A stretch of DNA of 64,000 bases from Streptomyces caeruleatus (lineage in GTDB: Bacteria; Actinomycetota; Actinomycetes; Streptomycetales; Streptomycetaceae): the NCBI RefSeq assembly GCF_001514235.1, contig NZ_KQ948937.1, forward strand, positions 61,083 to 125,082. Reading direction: 5' to 3'. The translations under genes and the position numbers were made by a program. Each line of letters begins with the position of its first letter. The first letter of the stretch is position 1. The notes beneath the pieces were generated by a model. That model was not told where the DNA came from and did no database searches. It saw only the letters and a program-made list of their open reading frames with translations. Below, piece by piece: positions 24,334 through 33,514 of the stretch.

Positions 24334-25179
24334 GTGATGGAATTTCGCATTCTCGGCCCGGTGGGAGCATGGGCAGCGGGTAGAGAGATTCCGCTCAATG
24401 GAACCAAGCAGCGCACCATGCTCGCCGCCTTATTACTGGCCGACGAACGCGTGCTCCCCGACCACCGGCTGGGCGAGGCGCTCTGGGGGAAACAGCCTCC
24501 GGGCACCTACCAGGCGCAGATATACACCTACGCCTCGCGGCTCCGCCAGCATCTGGAAAACCACGCCGAGATAATACGCAAAGGGTCCGGCTATATGCTC
24601 CGGATCACCTCCGGGCGCTTCGACTACGGCGACTTCATGATGCTGTCCCGCTCCGGCCGCTCCGCACTGCGGGAGGGCAGATTCGCCCGGGCCGCCGAGC
24701 TGCTGCGCGCCGCCCTCGGCCTCTGGCGGGGACCCACCCTCACCGATGTGACCGAGCATCTCGGGGACACCGAGAGACCAAGCATCGAGGAGGCCTACAT
24801 GGAGACGCTGGAGACCCGCATCTCCGCGAACCTGGCCCTCGGTCACCATGCCCAGCTCACCTCGGAGCTGGTCGGCCTGGTGCACGCGCATCCGCTGCGC
24901 GAGCGCTTGCGGGCGCAGCTCATGCTGGCCCTCTACGCCAGTGACCGGCAGGCCGACGCCTTCACCGTCTTCCACGAGGGCCGGCAGCTGCTGGACGAGG
25001 AGCTCGGGGTGGATCCCGGTTCCGCGCTGCGTCGTACGTACCAGGCGATCCTCACCGGCAGCGTCGACGAGATGGAGCGGGAGGTCCTGGTCGCTCTGCC
25101 GGGCCACGACGCGATCGGCGACGACTTTCTGCAGCACCCCGAGTCCTTCCTCGCGGCGAACGGGATCGGTCACCCGTAG
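24334..25179 (+). CDS. SARP-family pathway activator
   Basis: This 281-residue protein has the two domains of a small Streptomyces antibiotic regulatory protein. A winged-helix DNA-binding domain (about 1-95: EFRILGPVGAWAAGREIPL ... PPGTYQAQIYTYASRLRQHL) is followed by a bacterial transcriptional activation domain (about 100-255: FDYGDFMML, LWRGPTLTDV, LREEL-like DEELGVDPGSALRRTYQAIL). There is no ATPase module, so it is a pathway-level regulator. A strong AAGGAGGAG at 24318-24326 precedes GTG 24334 and ATG 24337. Direct repeats of SARP type occur before four operons of the right cluster, which it probably activates. Its 3' end overlaps sbnB tail-to-tail by 10 bp. Confidence 0.93.
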   Translation: MMEFRILGPVGAWAAGREIPLNGTKQRTMLAALLLADERVLPDHRLGEALWGKQPPGTYQAQIYTYASRLRQHLENHAEIIRKGSGYMLRITSGRFDYGDFMMLSRSGRSALREGRFARAAELLRAALGLWRGPTLTDVTEHLGDTERPSIEEAYMETLETRISANLALGHHAQLTSELVGLVHAHPLRERLRAQLMLALYASDRQADAFTVFHEGRQLLDEELGVDPGSALRRTYQAILTGSVDEMEREVLVALPGHDAIGDDFLQHPESFLAANGIGHP

Positions 25180-26288
25180 CGCTTCAGCTCGCTGAAGAAG
25201 TCGGGCACCGTGTGCAGGGCGCCCCTCCCGCGCACCTCGCCGTAGACGTGGTGCGCCACGGCCAGGTCCAGAACTCCGAGGCCGAACGGGGAGAAGACGA
25301 CCGGCCGGTCCGGCGGGCACACCAGCTGTCCGGTCAGTACGTCGAACAGGGTGCCGGCCACGAACCCGCGACCGCCGACCTGTTGCTCGGTCAGATGCAG
25401 CGAGGTGTTGGCCTTCATGCAGTGCTCGATGTCGTCGGTGACGTTGTGCGACGCCAGCACGATCTCCGGTGCCAGGTCCCGCAGCGAGACGTGCAGAACC
25501 AGCGGGTTGTGGGCGAACCAGTCCGGGTCGCTCACATGCGGGTGTGCCGCGGTGGTGGCGAACACGACGAGATCGGAGGACCTGACCAGTTCCTCCGCCG
25601 TCTCATGGACGGTGACCGTTCCCTGCTCGGTGCGTTCGAGGTAGCCGCGGAAGTCCTTGGCGTGCTCGGCCGAGAGGTCGTGAACGCCCAGCTCGTCGAA
25701 GACGAACCCGTTGCCGACGAGGTAGGAGTGGATGAAGCGGGCGATCAGCCCGGTGCCGAAGAACCCCACCCGGGCCGGGCGCCCGCCCCGCTGCCCGCTC
25801 AGCTCGACGGCCGCCAGCGCGGCGGAGGCCGCGGTGCGCGCCGCGCTGATGATGGAGCTCTCCAGACAGGCGAACGGATAGCCCGTCCGGGCGTCGTTGA
25901 GGATCAGGACCGCGGAGGCGCGCGGAATTCCGGCGGCCACGTTCTCCGGGAAGCTGGAGATCCACTTGATCCCGTGCACGGGCTCCTCGCCGCTCAGCGA
26001 GGCGGGCAGGGCGATGATGCGGGACGACGGGCGGTCCTCGAAGCGCAGGAAGTAGGAGTCGGGATTCACCGTCCGGCCGGTTCCGTGCAGCCGGTAGGCG
26101 GCCTCGACGATCCGCGTGACCTCGGCCTCCTTCCCGTTGATCACCTCGTGCACCTGGGCGCCCGGGATCACGCTGAAGAAAGGGACGAGGGGAGGGGCGG
26201 AGGAAGGGGCGGGGGAAGGGACGGGGGAGGGAGCGGAGGAGGGGGCGGAGGAGGAGGGGGCGGAGGAGGAGGGGGCGGGCTGGTTCAT
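25170..26288 (-). CDS. sbnB: SbnB homologue: NAD-dependent dehydrogenase releasing 2,3-diaminopropionate
   Basis: SbnB oxidatively hydrolyses N-(2-amino-2-carboxyethyl)-L-glutamate to L-2,3-diaminopropionate and 2-oxoglutarate. This 372-residue protein belongs to the ornithine cyclodeaminase/mu-crystallin fold. It shows GIKWISSFPENVAAGIPRASAV (substrate side), ARVGFFGTGLIARF (NAD-binding GxGxxx) and HVSLRDLAPEIVLASHNVTDD. Pairing with sbnA makes Dap formation the best call over cyclodeamination. The first 33 residues are a Pro/Ala/Ser repeat encoded by a 15-bp DNA repeat and are absent from the family as I know it; the family core starts at FFSVIPGAQV. ATG 26288 has a fair AAAGG site. It is third in the operon hydroxylase 2-antiporter-sbnB. 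Confidence 0.9.
   Translation of the reverse strand: MNQPAPSSSAPSSSAPSSAPSPVPSPAPSSAPPLVPFFSVIPGAQVHEVINGKEAEVTRIVEAAYRLHGTGRTVNPDSYFLRFEDRPSSRIIALPASLSGEEPVHGIKWISSFPENVAAGIPRASAVLILNDARTGYPFACLESSIISAARTAASAALAAVELSGQRGGRPARVGFFGTGLIARFIHSYLVGNGFVFDELGVHDLSAEHAKDFRGYLERTEQGTVTVHETAEELVRSSDLVVFATTAAHPHVSDPDWFAHNPLVLHVSLRDLAPEIVLASHNVTDDIEHCMKANTSLHLTEQQVGGRGFVAGTLFDVLTGQLVCPPDRPVVFSPFGLGVLDLAVAHHVYGEVRGRGALHTVPDFFSELKRYG
26241..26270. repeat. 15-bp tandem repeat within the 5' end of sbnB
   Basis: GGGGGCGGAGGAGGA occurs twice without change (26241-26255 and 26256-26270), and shorter related purine-rich units continue down to about 26181. It encodes the SSSAP repeats of the SbnB N-terminus. 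The unit length keeps the reading frame. Confidence 0.9.
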
Positions 26289-26340
26289 GGCTGCCTTTCG
26301 CGCGGGTTCGGCGGGGGCGACGGGTGCGGCGGGTTCGGCG

Positions 26341-26398
26341 GGTACGGCCGGTACGGCGAGGTACGGCCGGTACGGCGGGGTTCGGCCGGTACGGCGGT
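26341..26398. repeat. Degenerate 9-10-bp tandem repeat GGTACGGCC/G
   Basis: The 120-bp gap between the antiporter stop and sbnB start is mostly repeats: GGTACGGCC, GGTACGGCG, GGTACGGCC, GGTACGGCG, GGTTCGGCC and GGTACGGCG, with one-base spacers. Related GGTTCGGCG units extend back to about 26305. No gene or clear hairpin pair was found in it. Confidence 0.85.
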
Positions 26399-26408
26399 TG
26401 AGGTGGGG

Positions 26409-27752
26409 CTACGCCTGTTCCACAGGCTTGAGGTCGTCCTTGTGCAGGGTGGAGCGGAGCTCGGACCTGCGCAGTTCCTCCTCGGCGGTCAGTTCGATGC
26501 GGCCCACGGCCCGGCGCAGGATCGGCGGACCCATCAGTGAGGTCGCCACCGCGATCAGCACGATGACGGTGTACATGGCCGTGTTCAGCACCCCGAGGCG
26601 CAGACCCACCATGGCCACGATGACCTCGACCACCCCGCGGGCGTTCATGCCCGCTCCGAGCGCGATGGCCTCCCAGCGGCTCAGGCCACTGGCCCAGGCG
26701 CCGATGAAGGCGCCGGCGAACTTGCCGAGGACCGCGATGGCGAGCAGGACCAGCGCGGTGAACAGCACGGTCGGATCGGCCAGCGCGGTCAGATCCATCC
26801 GCAGCCCCGCGGTCGCGAAGAACAGCGGCGCCAGCACGGCCACGACGAAGGTGCGCAGCGGTGCCAGCCGGGTCAGGACGTCCTTGCCCGCCCCGCGGAT
26901 CAGGACCCCGGCGGCCAGCGCGCCGAAGACGGCCTCGAAGCCGATCGCGTGGGTGATCGCGCTGAACGCGATGACGAGCGCCACGGCCACCCCGAGGGTG
27001 ACCCCCGGCTCGGCCGATCTGGCCGTCGCCCGCATGGTGCGGTTCACCAGCGGACGGCCGATCAGCGCCGCGCCCGCCAGGAACAGCAGGAGGAAGACGA
27101 CCGTGCGGACCAGGCTGCCGGCGTCCAGTCCGCTCGTCGCCATCGCGGTGACGACGGAGAGACCGAGCCAGCCCAGCACGTCGTCGACGGTCCCGGAGAT
27201 GAGGATGAGCTGTCCGACGTTGCGGTGCAGCAGACCCAGGTCCATCAGCGTCTTGGCGATGACCGGGATCGCGCTGACACACATCGCGATGCCGAGGAAC
27301 GCGGCGAAGACCGTGCGGTCGGAGCCCTCCGCGAGCATCGCCGCCGGCAGCAGACAGCCCGCGGTGATACCCAGGCCCAGCGGAATGACGAAGCCGGGCA
27401 GGCTGACCCGTACCGCTGTGGCGGCTCGCCTGCGGATCAGCTGGGTGTCCATCTGCAGACCCGTGAGGCCGACCAGCAGCAGAACGCCGAACTGGCCCGT
27501 GGCGTCCAGCAGATGGGCCTGCTCCGGCACGTCGGGGAAGAGCCAGTCGGACACCTGGGGCAGCGTGTGACCGAGCAGGGACGGCCCCAGGACGACGCCC
27601 GTCATCAGCTCGCCGACGATGGGCGGCAGCGAGCAGCGCGCCGCGAGCCGCCCCAGGAGGGTCGCGACCAGCAGCAGAAGGACGACCTGAACCAGGAACA
27701 TGGCCAGTGGATGGCCCCCCAGGGGCGGCACCGGCTCCGCTGCGATCAGCAT
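26409..27752 (-). CDS. Cation/proton antiporter, CPA2 (KefB-like) membrane domain
   Basis: This 447-residue integral membrane protein has a repeated hydrophobic pattern of about 12 segments. It has family marks LPPIVGELMTGVVLGPSLLG near the start, VDDVLGWLGLSVV in the middle (paired acids of the ion site), a GFEAVFGALAAGVLIRG segment and MNARGVVEVIVAMVGL near the end. It lacks the TrkA-N domain of full KefB. It lies between hydroxylase 2 (14-bp gap) and sbnB on the - strand, so it is co-transcribed with Dap supply. Such antiporters recur in Streptomyces clusters; a part in export or resistance is possible but unproven. Confidence 0.88.
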   Translation of the reverse strand: MLIAAEPVPPLGGHPLAMFLVQVVLLLLVATLLGRLAARCSLPPIVGELMTGVVLGPSLLGHTLPQVSDWLFPDVPEQAHLLDATGQFGVLLLVGLTGLQMDTQLIRRRAATAVRVSLPGFVIPLGLGITAGCLLPAAMLAEGSDRTVFAAFLGIAMCVSAIPVIAKTLMDLGLLHRNVGQLILISGTVDDVLGWLGLSVVTAMATSGLDAGSLVRTVVFLLLFLAGAALIGRPLVNRTMRATARSAEPGVTLGVAVALVIAFSAITHAIGFEAVFGALAAGVLIRGAGKDVLTRLAPLRTFVVAVLAPLFFATAGLRMDLTALADPTVLFTALVLLAIAVLGKFAGAFIGAWASGLSRWEAIALGAGMNARGVVEVIVAMVGLRLGVLNTAMYTVIVLIAVATSLMGPPILRRAVGRIELTAEEELRRSELRSTLHKDDLKPVEQA

Positions 27753-27766
27753 CTGCTCCCGCCCCT

Positions 27767-28711
27767 TCAGTCGGACATCGCGACGAGGACCCGGCGCCGG
27801 CCGGTGAAGGACCGGCGGCCGTGACCGACCAGCATGTTGTCGATGAGCAGCACGTCACCGCTCCGCCAGTCGACGTCGACGGCGCTCTCCAGACCGCGGT
27901 CGCGGATCTGCGTGATGTACTCCGCCGGGATGGGCGAGCCGTCGGCGAAGGCGACCGACTGGGGCAGGTCCTTCTCCGGCATGATCCGGTGCAGCGCGGC
28001 CGCCGTCTCGTCGCCCAGCCCGGCGGCGTGCCACTGGTCGGCCTGGTTGAACCAGACCTCGGCACCGGTCACCGGATGCCTGAGCGTCGAAGGCCGTATC
28101 TGGCTCACCCGCAGCCCGCCGTCCCGCGTCCACGCGTGGTCCGCTCCGGTGCCGGCGAGGAGCCGCTCGACCTCGTCGCGGTCGTCCGTCTCGAACGTGT
28201 CCTGCCAGCTCTTGCCGAAGCCCGTGCCGCCGTGCAGGTTCTGCGCGTAGCGCACCCCGCCGGCGAAGCCCTCGCGCACCTCGGGGTCGAGCGCCGCCAG
28301 CCAGCGCACCCCGTCCACGACGGGCGTGGCGCCGCCCGTCTCGGCGGCCTGCTCGCAGAAGAAGACGAGCCGGGACGGCCACTGATGGGCGTAGCTCAGC
28401 TCGTTGTGCATCGAGATGGTGTACTCCGGCGGGTACTCCGTCGACGTGTAGACGTTCTGCCCGACCTTGGTGCGGGGCGAGTTGCCGTTGACGTAGGCCA
28501 GCCGATTCGGCAGCAGCAGGTCCAGCACCGTGTCCAACTCGGCCGTGCTGACCTGGAAACCGCGGAAGACCAGGGCCTTCTCCCGCACCAACAGGGCGTC
28601 CAGACCGTCGAGTTCGCGCAGATGGCCGATCAGGCCGCCCGGGGCGGCCTCGGCCCCGATGTCGGCCGGGGTGACGACAAGCGGCGCCCAGGCACTGTAA
28701 CCGTCCGTCAT
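27767..28711 (-). CDS. TauD/SyrP-like Fe(II)/2-oxoglutarate hydroxylase 2
   Basis: This 314-residue dioxygenase is a paralogue of the one at 21493. The HxE pair is in SMHNELSYAHQWP near residue 118, and the distal His with the 2-oxoglutarate arginine is in MLVGHGRRSFTGRRRVLVAM at the C-terminus. VFFCEQAAETGGATPVVDG is the usual conserved loop after the first His. It is first in the operon with the antiporter and sbnB, and diverges from NRPS-1. Two such enzymes suggest two hydroxylated residues, or two positions, in the peptide. Which is the Dap or Asp hydroxylase cannot be told. Confidence 0.87.
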   Translation of the reverse strand: MTDGYSAWAPLVVTPADIGAEAAPGGLIGHLRELDGLDALLVREKALVFRGFQVSTAELDTVLDLLLPNRLAYVNGNSPRTKVGQNVYTSTEYPPEYTISMHNELSYAHQWPSRLVFFCEQAAETGGATPVVDGVRWLAALDPEVREGFAGGVRYAQNLHGGTGFGKSWQDTFETDDRDEVERLLAGTGADHAWTRDGGLRVSQIRPSTLRHPVTGAEVWFNQADQWHAAGLGDETAAALHRIMPEKDLPQSVAFADGSPIPAEYITQIRDRGLESAVDVDWRSGDVLLIDNMLVGHGRRSFTGRRRVLVAMSD

Positions 28712-28759
28712 GGGTTCTCCTCGCGGCGGGACCTTGGTCGGTCCGACCCTTCAGACGGC

Positions 28760-28787
28760 GTCTATATTTCTTCGCTAACCGGTCTAT
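28760..28787 (-). promoter_or_regulatory. Candidate SARP box B upstream of hydroxylase 2
   Basis: On the - strand, GATAGACC and TATAGACG carry ATAGAC cores exactly 22 bp apart, two helical turns, about 50-75 bp before ATG 28711. The middle position (11 bp) is degenerate. It shares the ATAG(A)C core with boxes A, C and D. Confidence 0.5.
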
Positions 28788-28830
28788 CGGTCCTCTCCCG
28801 CCCCTTCCGTCCGCTCGGAACCGGACGTTG

Positions 28831-28846
28831 TATAGGCGGTCTATAG
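28831..28846 (+). promoter_or_regulatory. Candidate SARP box C upstream of NRPS-1
   Basis: TATAGGCGGTCTATAG is two perfect TATAG copies 11 bp apart, on the strand of NRPS-1 and about 80 bp before its ATG. It lies in the same 212-bp divergent gap as box B, so one regulator could drive both operons. Confidence 0.6.
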
Positions 28847-28923
28847 CCGCGATGTCCAGGGTGGTCTTTACCGTGCAGCTCTGTGCGCGGGATTCCTGGA
28901 AACAGCGAGCGACGGAGTCGAGA

Positions 28924-31900
28924 ATGATCGACCGGGACGCTGTCCGGCTTCCTTTGTCCGCCGGCCAGCAAGGGGTGTGGTTCGCCCACCAGATGGATTC
29001 CACCGGGCGGACCTACAACTGCGCGGAGTACATCGCTGTCGACGGTCCGGTCGACGTCGCCCTGTTCCGCGCCGCCTGGGCGGCGCTGAGCGCCGAGGCC
29101 GATGTCGTACGCATCGACCGCATCGTCCAGGACGACGGCCTGTGGCAGGTCGTGGAGCCGGAACAGACGGCCGGCCTGCCGCTGGTCGACCTCTCGGCGG
29201 CCGACGACGCCGAGGCGCGGGCGCAGCGGTGGATGCGCGACGACGTCCGGCGTCCGGTCGATCTGAGCAGGGGCCCCATTTCGTCCTTCGCCCTGATCAA
29301 GCTCTCCGACACCAGGTTCTTCTTCTACTACCGGATTCACCATGTCGTCATCGACGGATACGGGGTTCATCTGCTCGGCCGGCGACTGGCCGAGATATAT
29401 TCCGCGCTGGCCGCGGGAGACACCGACGTCGCCCCGGTATTCGGTCCCCTGAAAGACCTTCTCGACGACGAGGCCGAATACCGTGCGTCCGATGCTTTCG
29501 AGGCGGACCGCGCGTACTGGGTGGAGCACTTCGGCGACCGGCCCGAACCGCTGCGGATGCCCGGCCGCCGAGGTCCCGGTCCGGGGCTGCCGGAGGAGCG
29601 GCTGCGGCTGCGGCTGACGACCGCGCTGCCCGAAGCCGACCTGGAACTCCTGCGCAAGACGGCCTTCGTGTCCGGCACCACGTGGCAGATCCTGCTCATG
29701 ACGGTCGTCGGGGCCTACGTCCACCGGGTGACCGGCCGTCAGGACGTCGTCCTCGGAGTGCCGGTGACGGGACGGCGCACTGTCGCGGCGCGCCGGATTC
29801 CCGGCATGGCGACCAACAGTGTCCCGGTGCGACTGGCCGTCGCCCCCGGGGAGAGCCTGACGGATCTGGTGCCGCGCCTGACGCGGGAGGTCGGCGAGGC
29901 GCTGAAACACGAACGCTTCCGGCTGGAGGACCTGCAGCGCGAACTGGCCCCGCACGACGGGGTGGGCGCGCTGATGGGGCCGATCGTCAACTTCATGCCG
30001 TACGGCGGACCGCTGCGCTTCGGGCAGGCCCCGGCCACCAGCCACAACCTGGCCTCGGGCCCGGTCCTCGACCTGTTCCTCACCTTCCGCCCCGAGCCCG
30101 GCGGCGAGGCGATGTCCCTGGTCCTGGACGGCAACCCCGACACCCACGACCTGGACAGCCTCACGGGGCACCAGGAGCGCCTGCTGGCGTTCATCCGCAC
30201 CGTCGCCGCGGCTCCGGCGACCGCCCTCGACTCGATCGACGTGCTCGGCGCGGCGGAGCGGCAGCGGCTCCTCGTGGACCGCAACGCCACCGAGCTGCCC
30301 CTGGACGACGAGACGGTGCCCCGGCTCTTCCGGCAGCGGGCCGCCGCCGCCCCGTCGGCCGTCGCGCTCGTCCACGGCCCGGCCACCCTGACGTACGGGG
30401 AACTTGAAGCGCGCTCGGAGCTGCTGGCCCAGGAGCTGGCCGGCCGGGGCATCGGCCCCGAACACCTCGTGGCCCTCGCGCTGCCCCGGTCACCGGAGCT
30501 CGTCGTCGCCATGCTGGCCGTGCTCAAGGCGGGCGCCGCGTTCGTCCCCGTCGACGTCTCCTATCCCACGGAACGCTTCCTGCACACCCTCCAGGACTCG
30601 TCCCCCGCCTACGTGATCACGACGAGCGAGGAGACGAGGCTGCCCGAGGGGACCGCGCGCATCCTCCTCGACGACACGGACGTCGCCCCGGGCCGGGCCC
30701 GCCTCGCCGGCCGGCTGCCGGACCCCGGCCCGGACCAGTCCGCGTACGTCATCTACACGTCCGGCTCCACCGGGGTACCCAAGGGCGTCGTCGTGCCGCA
30801 CCGGGGGCTGCGGAACCTGGTCGAGGACCGGGTACGGCGCTACGGGCTGGACGCCCGAAGCCGGGTGCTGCAACTGGTGTCGCCGAGCTTCGACGTCGCC
30901 ATGGCCGACATCTGGCCGACCCTGCTGGCGGGCGGCCGGCTGGTGCTGGCCCCCGAGGGGCGGACCGTCTCGGGCGAGGAACTGGCCGCGCTGCTGCGCG
31001 AGCACGGGATCACCCAGGCCGCGATCCCCCCGGTCTTCCTGACCCGGGTCCCGTCCGAGGACCTGCCGGAGCTCGGGGTGCTGATCACCGGCGGCGAGCC
31101 CGCGGACCCCGAGACGCTGCGCCGGTGGGCCACCGGCCGGCGGATCTTCAACGAGTACGGCGTCACCGAGGCGACGGTCACCACCACCGTGAGTCCGCCG
31201 CTGGATCCCGGAGCGGCACCGGCGATCGGCGCTCCGATCGCCAACTCCCAGGTGTACGTGCTGGACGCCGGCATGCTGCCGGTGCTGCCCGGCGCGGTGG
31301 GGGAGCTGTACATCGCGGGAGCCGGGGTCGCCCGGGGCTATCTGCGCCGGCCGGAGCTGACGGCGCGGCGGTTCGTGCCGTGTCCGTACGGGCCGCCCGG
31401 ATCGCGCATGTACCGCACCGGCGATCTCGTGCGCTGGCGGGACGACGGACAGCTCGAGTACGTCGGGCGCGCGGACAGCCAGGTCAAGATCCGCGGCTTC
31501 CGCGTCGAACTCGGTGAGATCGAGGCGGTGCTGGCACGCCAGGAGCCGGTCGGGGCGGTGGTCGCGACCGTGTGGGAGGAGCGGCCGGGCAGCAAGCGGC
31601 TGGTCGCCCATGTGGTGCCCGCGCCCGGCGCGGTGCTGGACCTCGACGAGGTGCGCCGCCGGGCCGCGCGCTCGCTGCCGGACCACATGGTGCCGATCGT
31701 GGTCGAACTGGACGCCGTGCCCGTCACGCCGAACGGCAAGGTGGACCGTCGCGCGCTGCCCGCGCCGGACCTCTCCGCCGCCGGCACCGGACGGCCGCCG
31801 CGCGACGACCGGGAGGAGATCCTGTGCGCGCTGTTCGCGCAGGTGCTCGGCCTTGACCGGTTCGGTGCGGAGGACTCGTTCTTCGGCCGCGGCGGCGACA

Positions 31901-33456
31901 GCATCCTCGCGCTGCGACTCGTCGCCCAGGCGCACCGGGCCGGCGTCGACTTCGCGGTGGGCGACGTCTTCCGGTACCCGACCGTCGCCCAACTCGCCCC
32001 GCACACCCGCATGGTCGGCCGCACGGCCGACGGCACCGACGGCTCCGACGCCATCGACGGCACCGCCGCGACCGGAGCCGCGGGACTCACCCCCGCCGAC
32101 CTTCCACTGGTCCGGCTGGACCAGGCGGAGATCGACGCGCTGGTCGCCGCCCACCCCGGCATGTCCGACGTACTGCCGCTGACGCCCCTGCAGCAAGGCC
32201 TGCTCTTCCACAACCTCCTGTCCAGGGGCGGCGTCGACTCCTACGCGGCGCAACTGCGCTTCGAATTGGACGGCCGGCTGGACACGGCCGTCCTGCGCGT
32301 GGCGGCCACCTCGCTGCTGGAGCGGCACGCGGGGCTGCGGGCGGCGTTCCGGCACGCCGACACCGAGGAGCCCGTACAGATCGTCTGCGAAGGGCTGCGG
32401 CCGCCGTGGGCGGAGCGGGACCTGTCGGGAATGCCGCAGGACGAGCGGGAGGCCGAGGCGCTGCGCCTCGCGGCGGACGAACGCGCCCGCCCGTTCGACA
32501 TGACGGCGCCCCCCTTGCTGAGGTTCCTGGTGCTGAAGCTGGCCGACGACCGGCACCGGGTGATCCTGACCGCGCATCACATCCTGTGGGACGGCTGGTC
32601 CACGGCGATCCTGGTACGCGAACTGTTCACGCTGTACGGCCGTGGCGGCGACCGGGCCGGGCTGCCCCCCGCCCGCACGCCCCGTGACTACCTGGCCTGG
32701 CTCGCCGCCCAGGACCGGTCCGCGTCCCGGCGGGCCTGGGCCACCGCGCTGAGCGGCCTGACCGGCCCCACCCAGGTCGCCGACGGCGTGCCGGGACCGG
32801 CCGGGGAACACCAGGAGCACCTCACCCACGAACTCGACGCCGGCCTGAGCGAAGCGCTCACCGCGTACTGCCGTGCGCACGGCGTCACGCTGAGCACCGC
32901 CGTGCACGCCGCGTGGGGGCTGCTGCTCGCCCGGATCACCGGGAGCGACGACGTGCTGTTCGGCACCTCCGTCTCCGGGCGTCCGGCGCAGCTGCCGGGC
33001 GTCGAGGACATCGTCGGACTGCTCACCAACACGGTCCCGGTCCGGCTGCGGCTGCGGGCCGGGGAGGCCATGAGCGCGACGCTGGCCCGGCTCCAGGAGG
33101 AGCAGCTGTCCCTGGTGCCCCACCACCATCTGGCGCTCACCGACATCCAGCGGCAGGCGGCGGACCCGGAGGGCGGCGCCGGGCTCCGCTACAGCGGTGG
33201 CGCGCTCTTCGACACCGCCATCACCTTCGTCAACGGCTCCCTGGAAGCGGGCGGCCCGACCGGGGTCGACGGGCTCCGGCTGGCCGCCCTCGACGTCACG
33301 GACGGCACCCACTACCCGCTGCGGCTGGTCGCCCTGTCGGGCCGCACGCTCACCCTGCGGCTCGGCCACCGGCCCGACGTCTTCTCCCGTGCCGAGGCCG
33401 AGCGGCTGCTCACCCGGCTGGTGCACACCCTTCAGGCCCTCCCCGAGGCGCCCTGA
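28924..33456 (+). CDS. NRPS-1: C-A-PCP-C
   Basis: This 1510-residue synthetase starts at ATG 28924 after GGAG. Domain order: C (about 5-430; HHVVIDG at 29338-29358), A (about 450-945; YTSGSTGVPKGV, FNEYGVTEATV, YRTGDLVRW, KIRGFRVELGEIEAVL, NGKVDRRALP), PCP (serine in RGGDSILAL near 31905), then a second C (about 1070-1500; HHILWDGW at 32572-32598). The first C resembles EntF-like domains that receive an aryl acyl group, with IVNFMPYGGPL. The A-domain positions read by eye are D-V-A-A-I-G-E-V-T; no substrate assigned. It ends in a C with no following A domain. The leading A of NRPS-2 would complete that module. Box C lies upstream, and the KASIII and PKS genes follow. Confidence 0.92.
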   Translation: MIDRDAVRLPLSAGQQGVWFAHQMDSTGRTYNCAEYIAVDGPVDVALFRAAWAALSAEADVVRIDRIVQDDGLWQVVEPEQTAGLPLVDLSAADDAEARAQRWMRDDVRRPVDLSRGPISSFALIKLSDTRFFFYYRIHHVVIDGYGVHLLGRRLAEIYSALAAGDTDVAPVFGPLKDLLDDEAEYRASDAFEADRAYWVEHFGDRPEPLRMPGRRGPGPGLPEERLRLRLTTALPEADLELLRKTAFVSGTTWQILLMTVVGAYVHRVTGRQDVVLGVPVTGRRTVAARRIPGMATNSVPVRLAVAPGESLTDLVPRLTREVGEALKHERFRLEDLQRELAPHDGVGALMGPIVNFMPYGGPLRFGQAPATSHNLASGPVLDLFLTFRPEPGGEAMSLVLDGNPDTHDLDSLTGHQERLLAFIRTVAAAPATALDSIDVLGAAERQRLLVDRNATELPLDDETVPRLFRQRAAAAPSAVALVHGPATLTYGELEARSELLAQELAGRGIGPEHLVALALPRSPELVVAMLAVLKAGAAFVPVDVSYPTERFLHTLQDSSPAYVITTSEETRLPEGTARILLDDTDVAPGRARLAGRLPDPGPDQSAYVIYTSGSTGVPKGVVVPHRGLRNLVEDRVRRYGLDARSRVLQLVSPSFDVAMADIWPTLLAGGRLVLAPEGRTVSGEELAALLREHGITQAAIPPVFLTRVPSEDLPELGVLITGGEPADPETLRRWATGRRIFNEYGVTEATVTTTVSPPLDPGAAPAIGAPIANSQVYVLDAGMLPVLPGAVGELYIAGAGVARGYLRRPELTARRFVPCPYGPPGSRMYRTGDLVRWRDDGQLEYVGRADSQVKIRGFRVELGEIEAVLARQEPVGAVVATVWEERPGSKRLVAHVVPAPGAVLDLDEVRRRAARSLPDHMVPIVVELDAVPVTPNGKVDRRALPAPDLSAAGTGRPPRDDREEILCALFAQVLGLDRFGAEDSFFGRGGDSILALRLVAQAHRAGVDFAVGDVFRYPTVAQLAPHTRMVGRTADGTDGSDAIDGTAATGAAGLTPADLPLVRLDQAEIDALVAAHPGMSDVLPLTPLQQGLLFHNLLSRGGVDSYAAQLRFELDGRLDTAVLRVAATSLLERHAGLRAAFRHADTEEPVQIVCEGLRPPWAERDLSGMPQDEREAEALRLAADERARPFDMTAPPLLRFLVLKLADDRHRVILTAHHILWDGWSTAILVRELFTLYGRGGDRAGLPPARTPRDYLAWLAAQDRSASRRAWATALSGLTGPTQVADGVPGPAGEHQEHLTHELDAGLSEALTAYCRAHGVTLSTAVHAAWGLLLARITGSDDVLFGTSVSGRPAQLPGVEDIVGLLTNTVPVRLRLRAGEAMSATLARLQEEQLSLVPHHHLALTDIQRQAADPEGGAGLRYSGGALFDTAITFVNGSLEAGGPTGVDGLRLAALDVTDGTHYPLRLVALSGRTLTLRLGHRPDVFSRAEAERLLTRLVHTLQALPEAP

Positions 33457-33514
33457 CCGGCCGGCACGAATCGCCCGCACCATCCCCACCCCATCCCGAG
33501 GAGGCGAGGCGGCC

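Noticed and set aside
25170..26288. True ornithine cyclodeaminase (proline-forming)
   Set aside because: Pairing with an SbnA homologue and the NRPS context favours the SbnB reaction.
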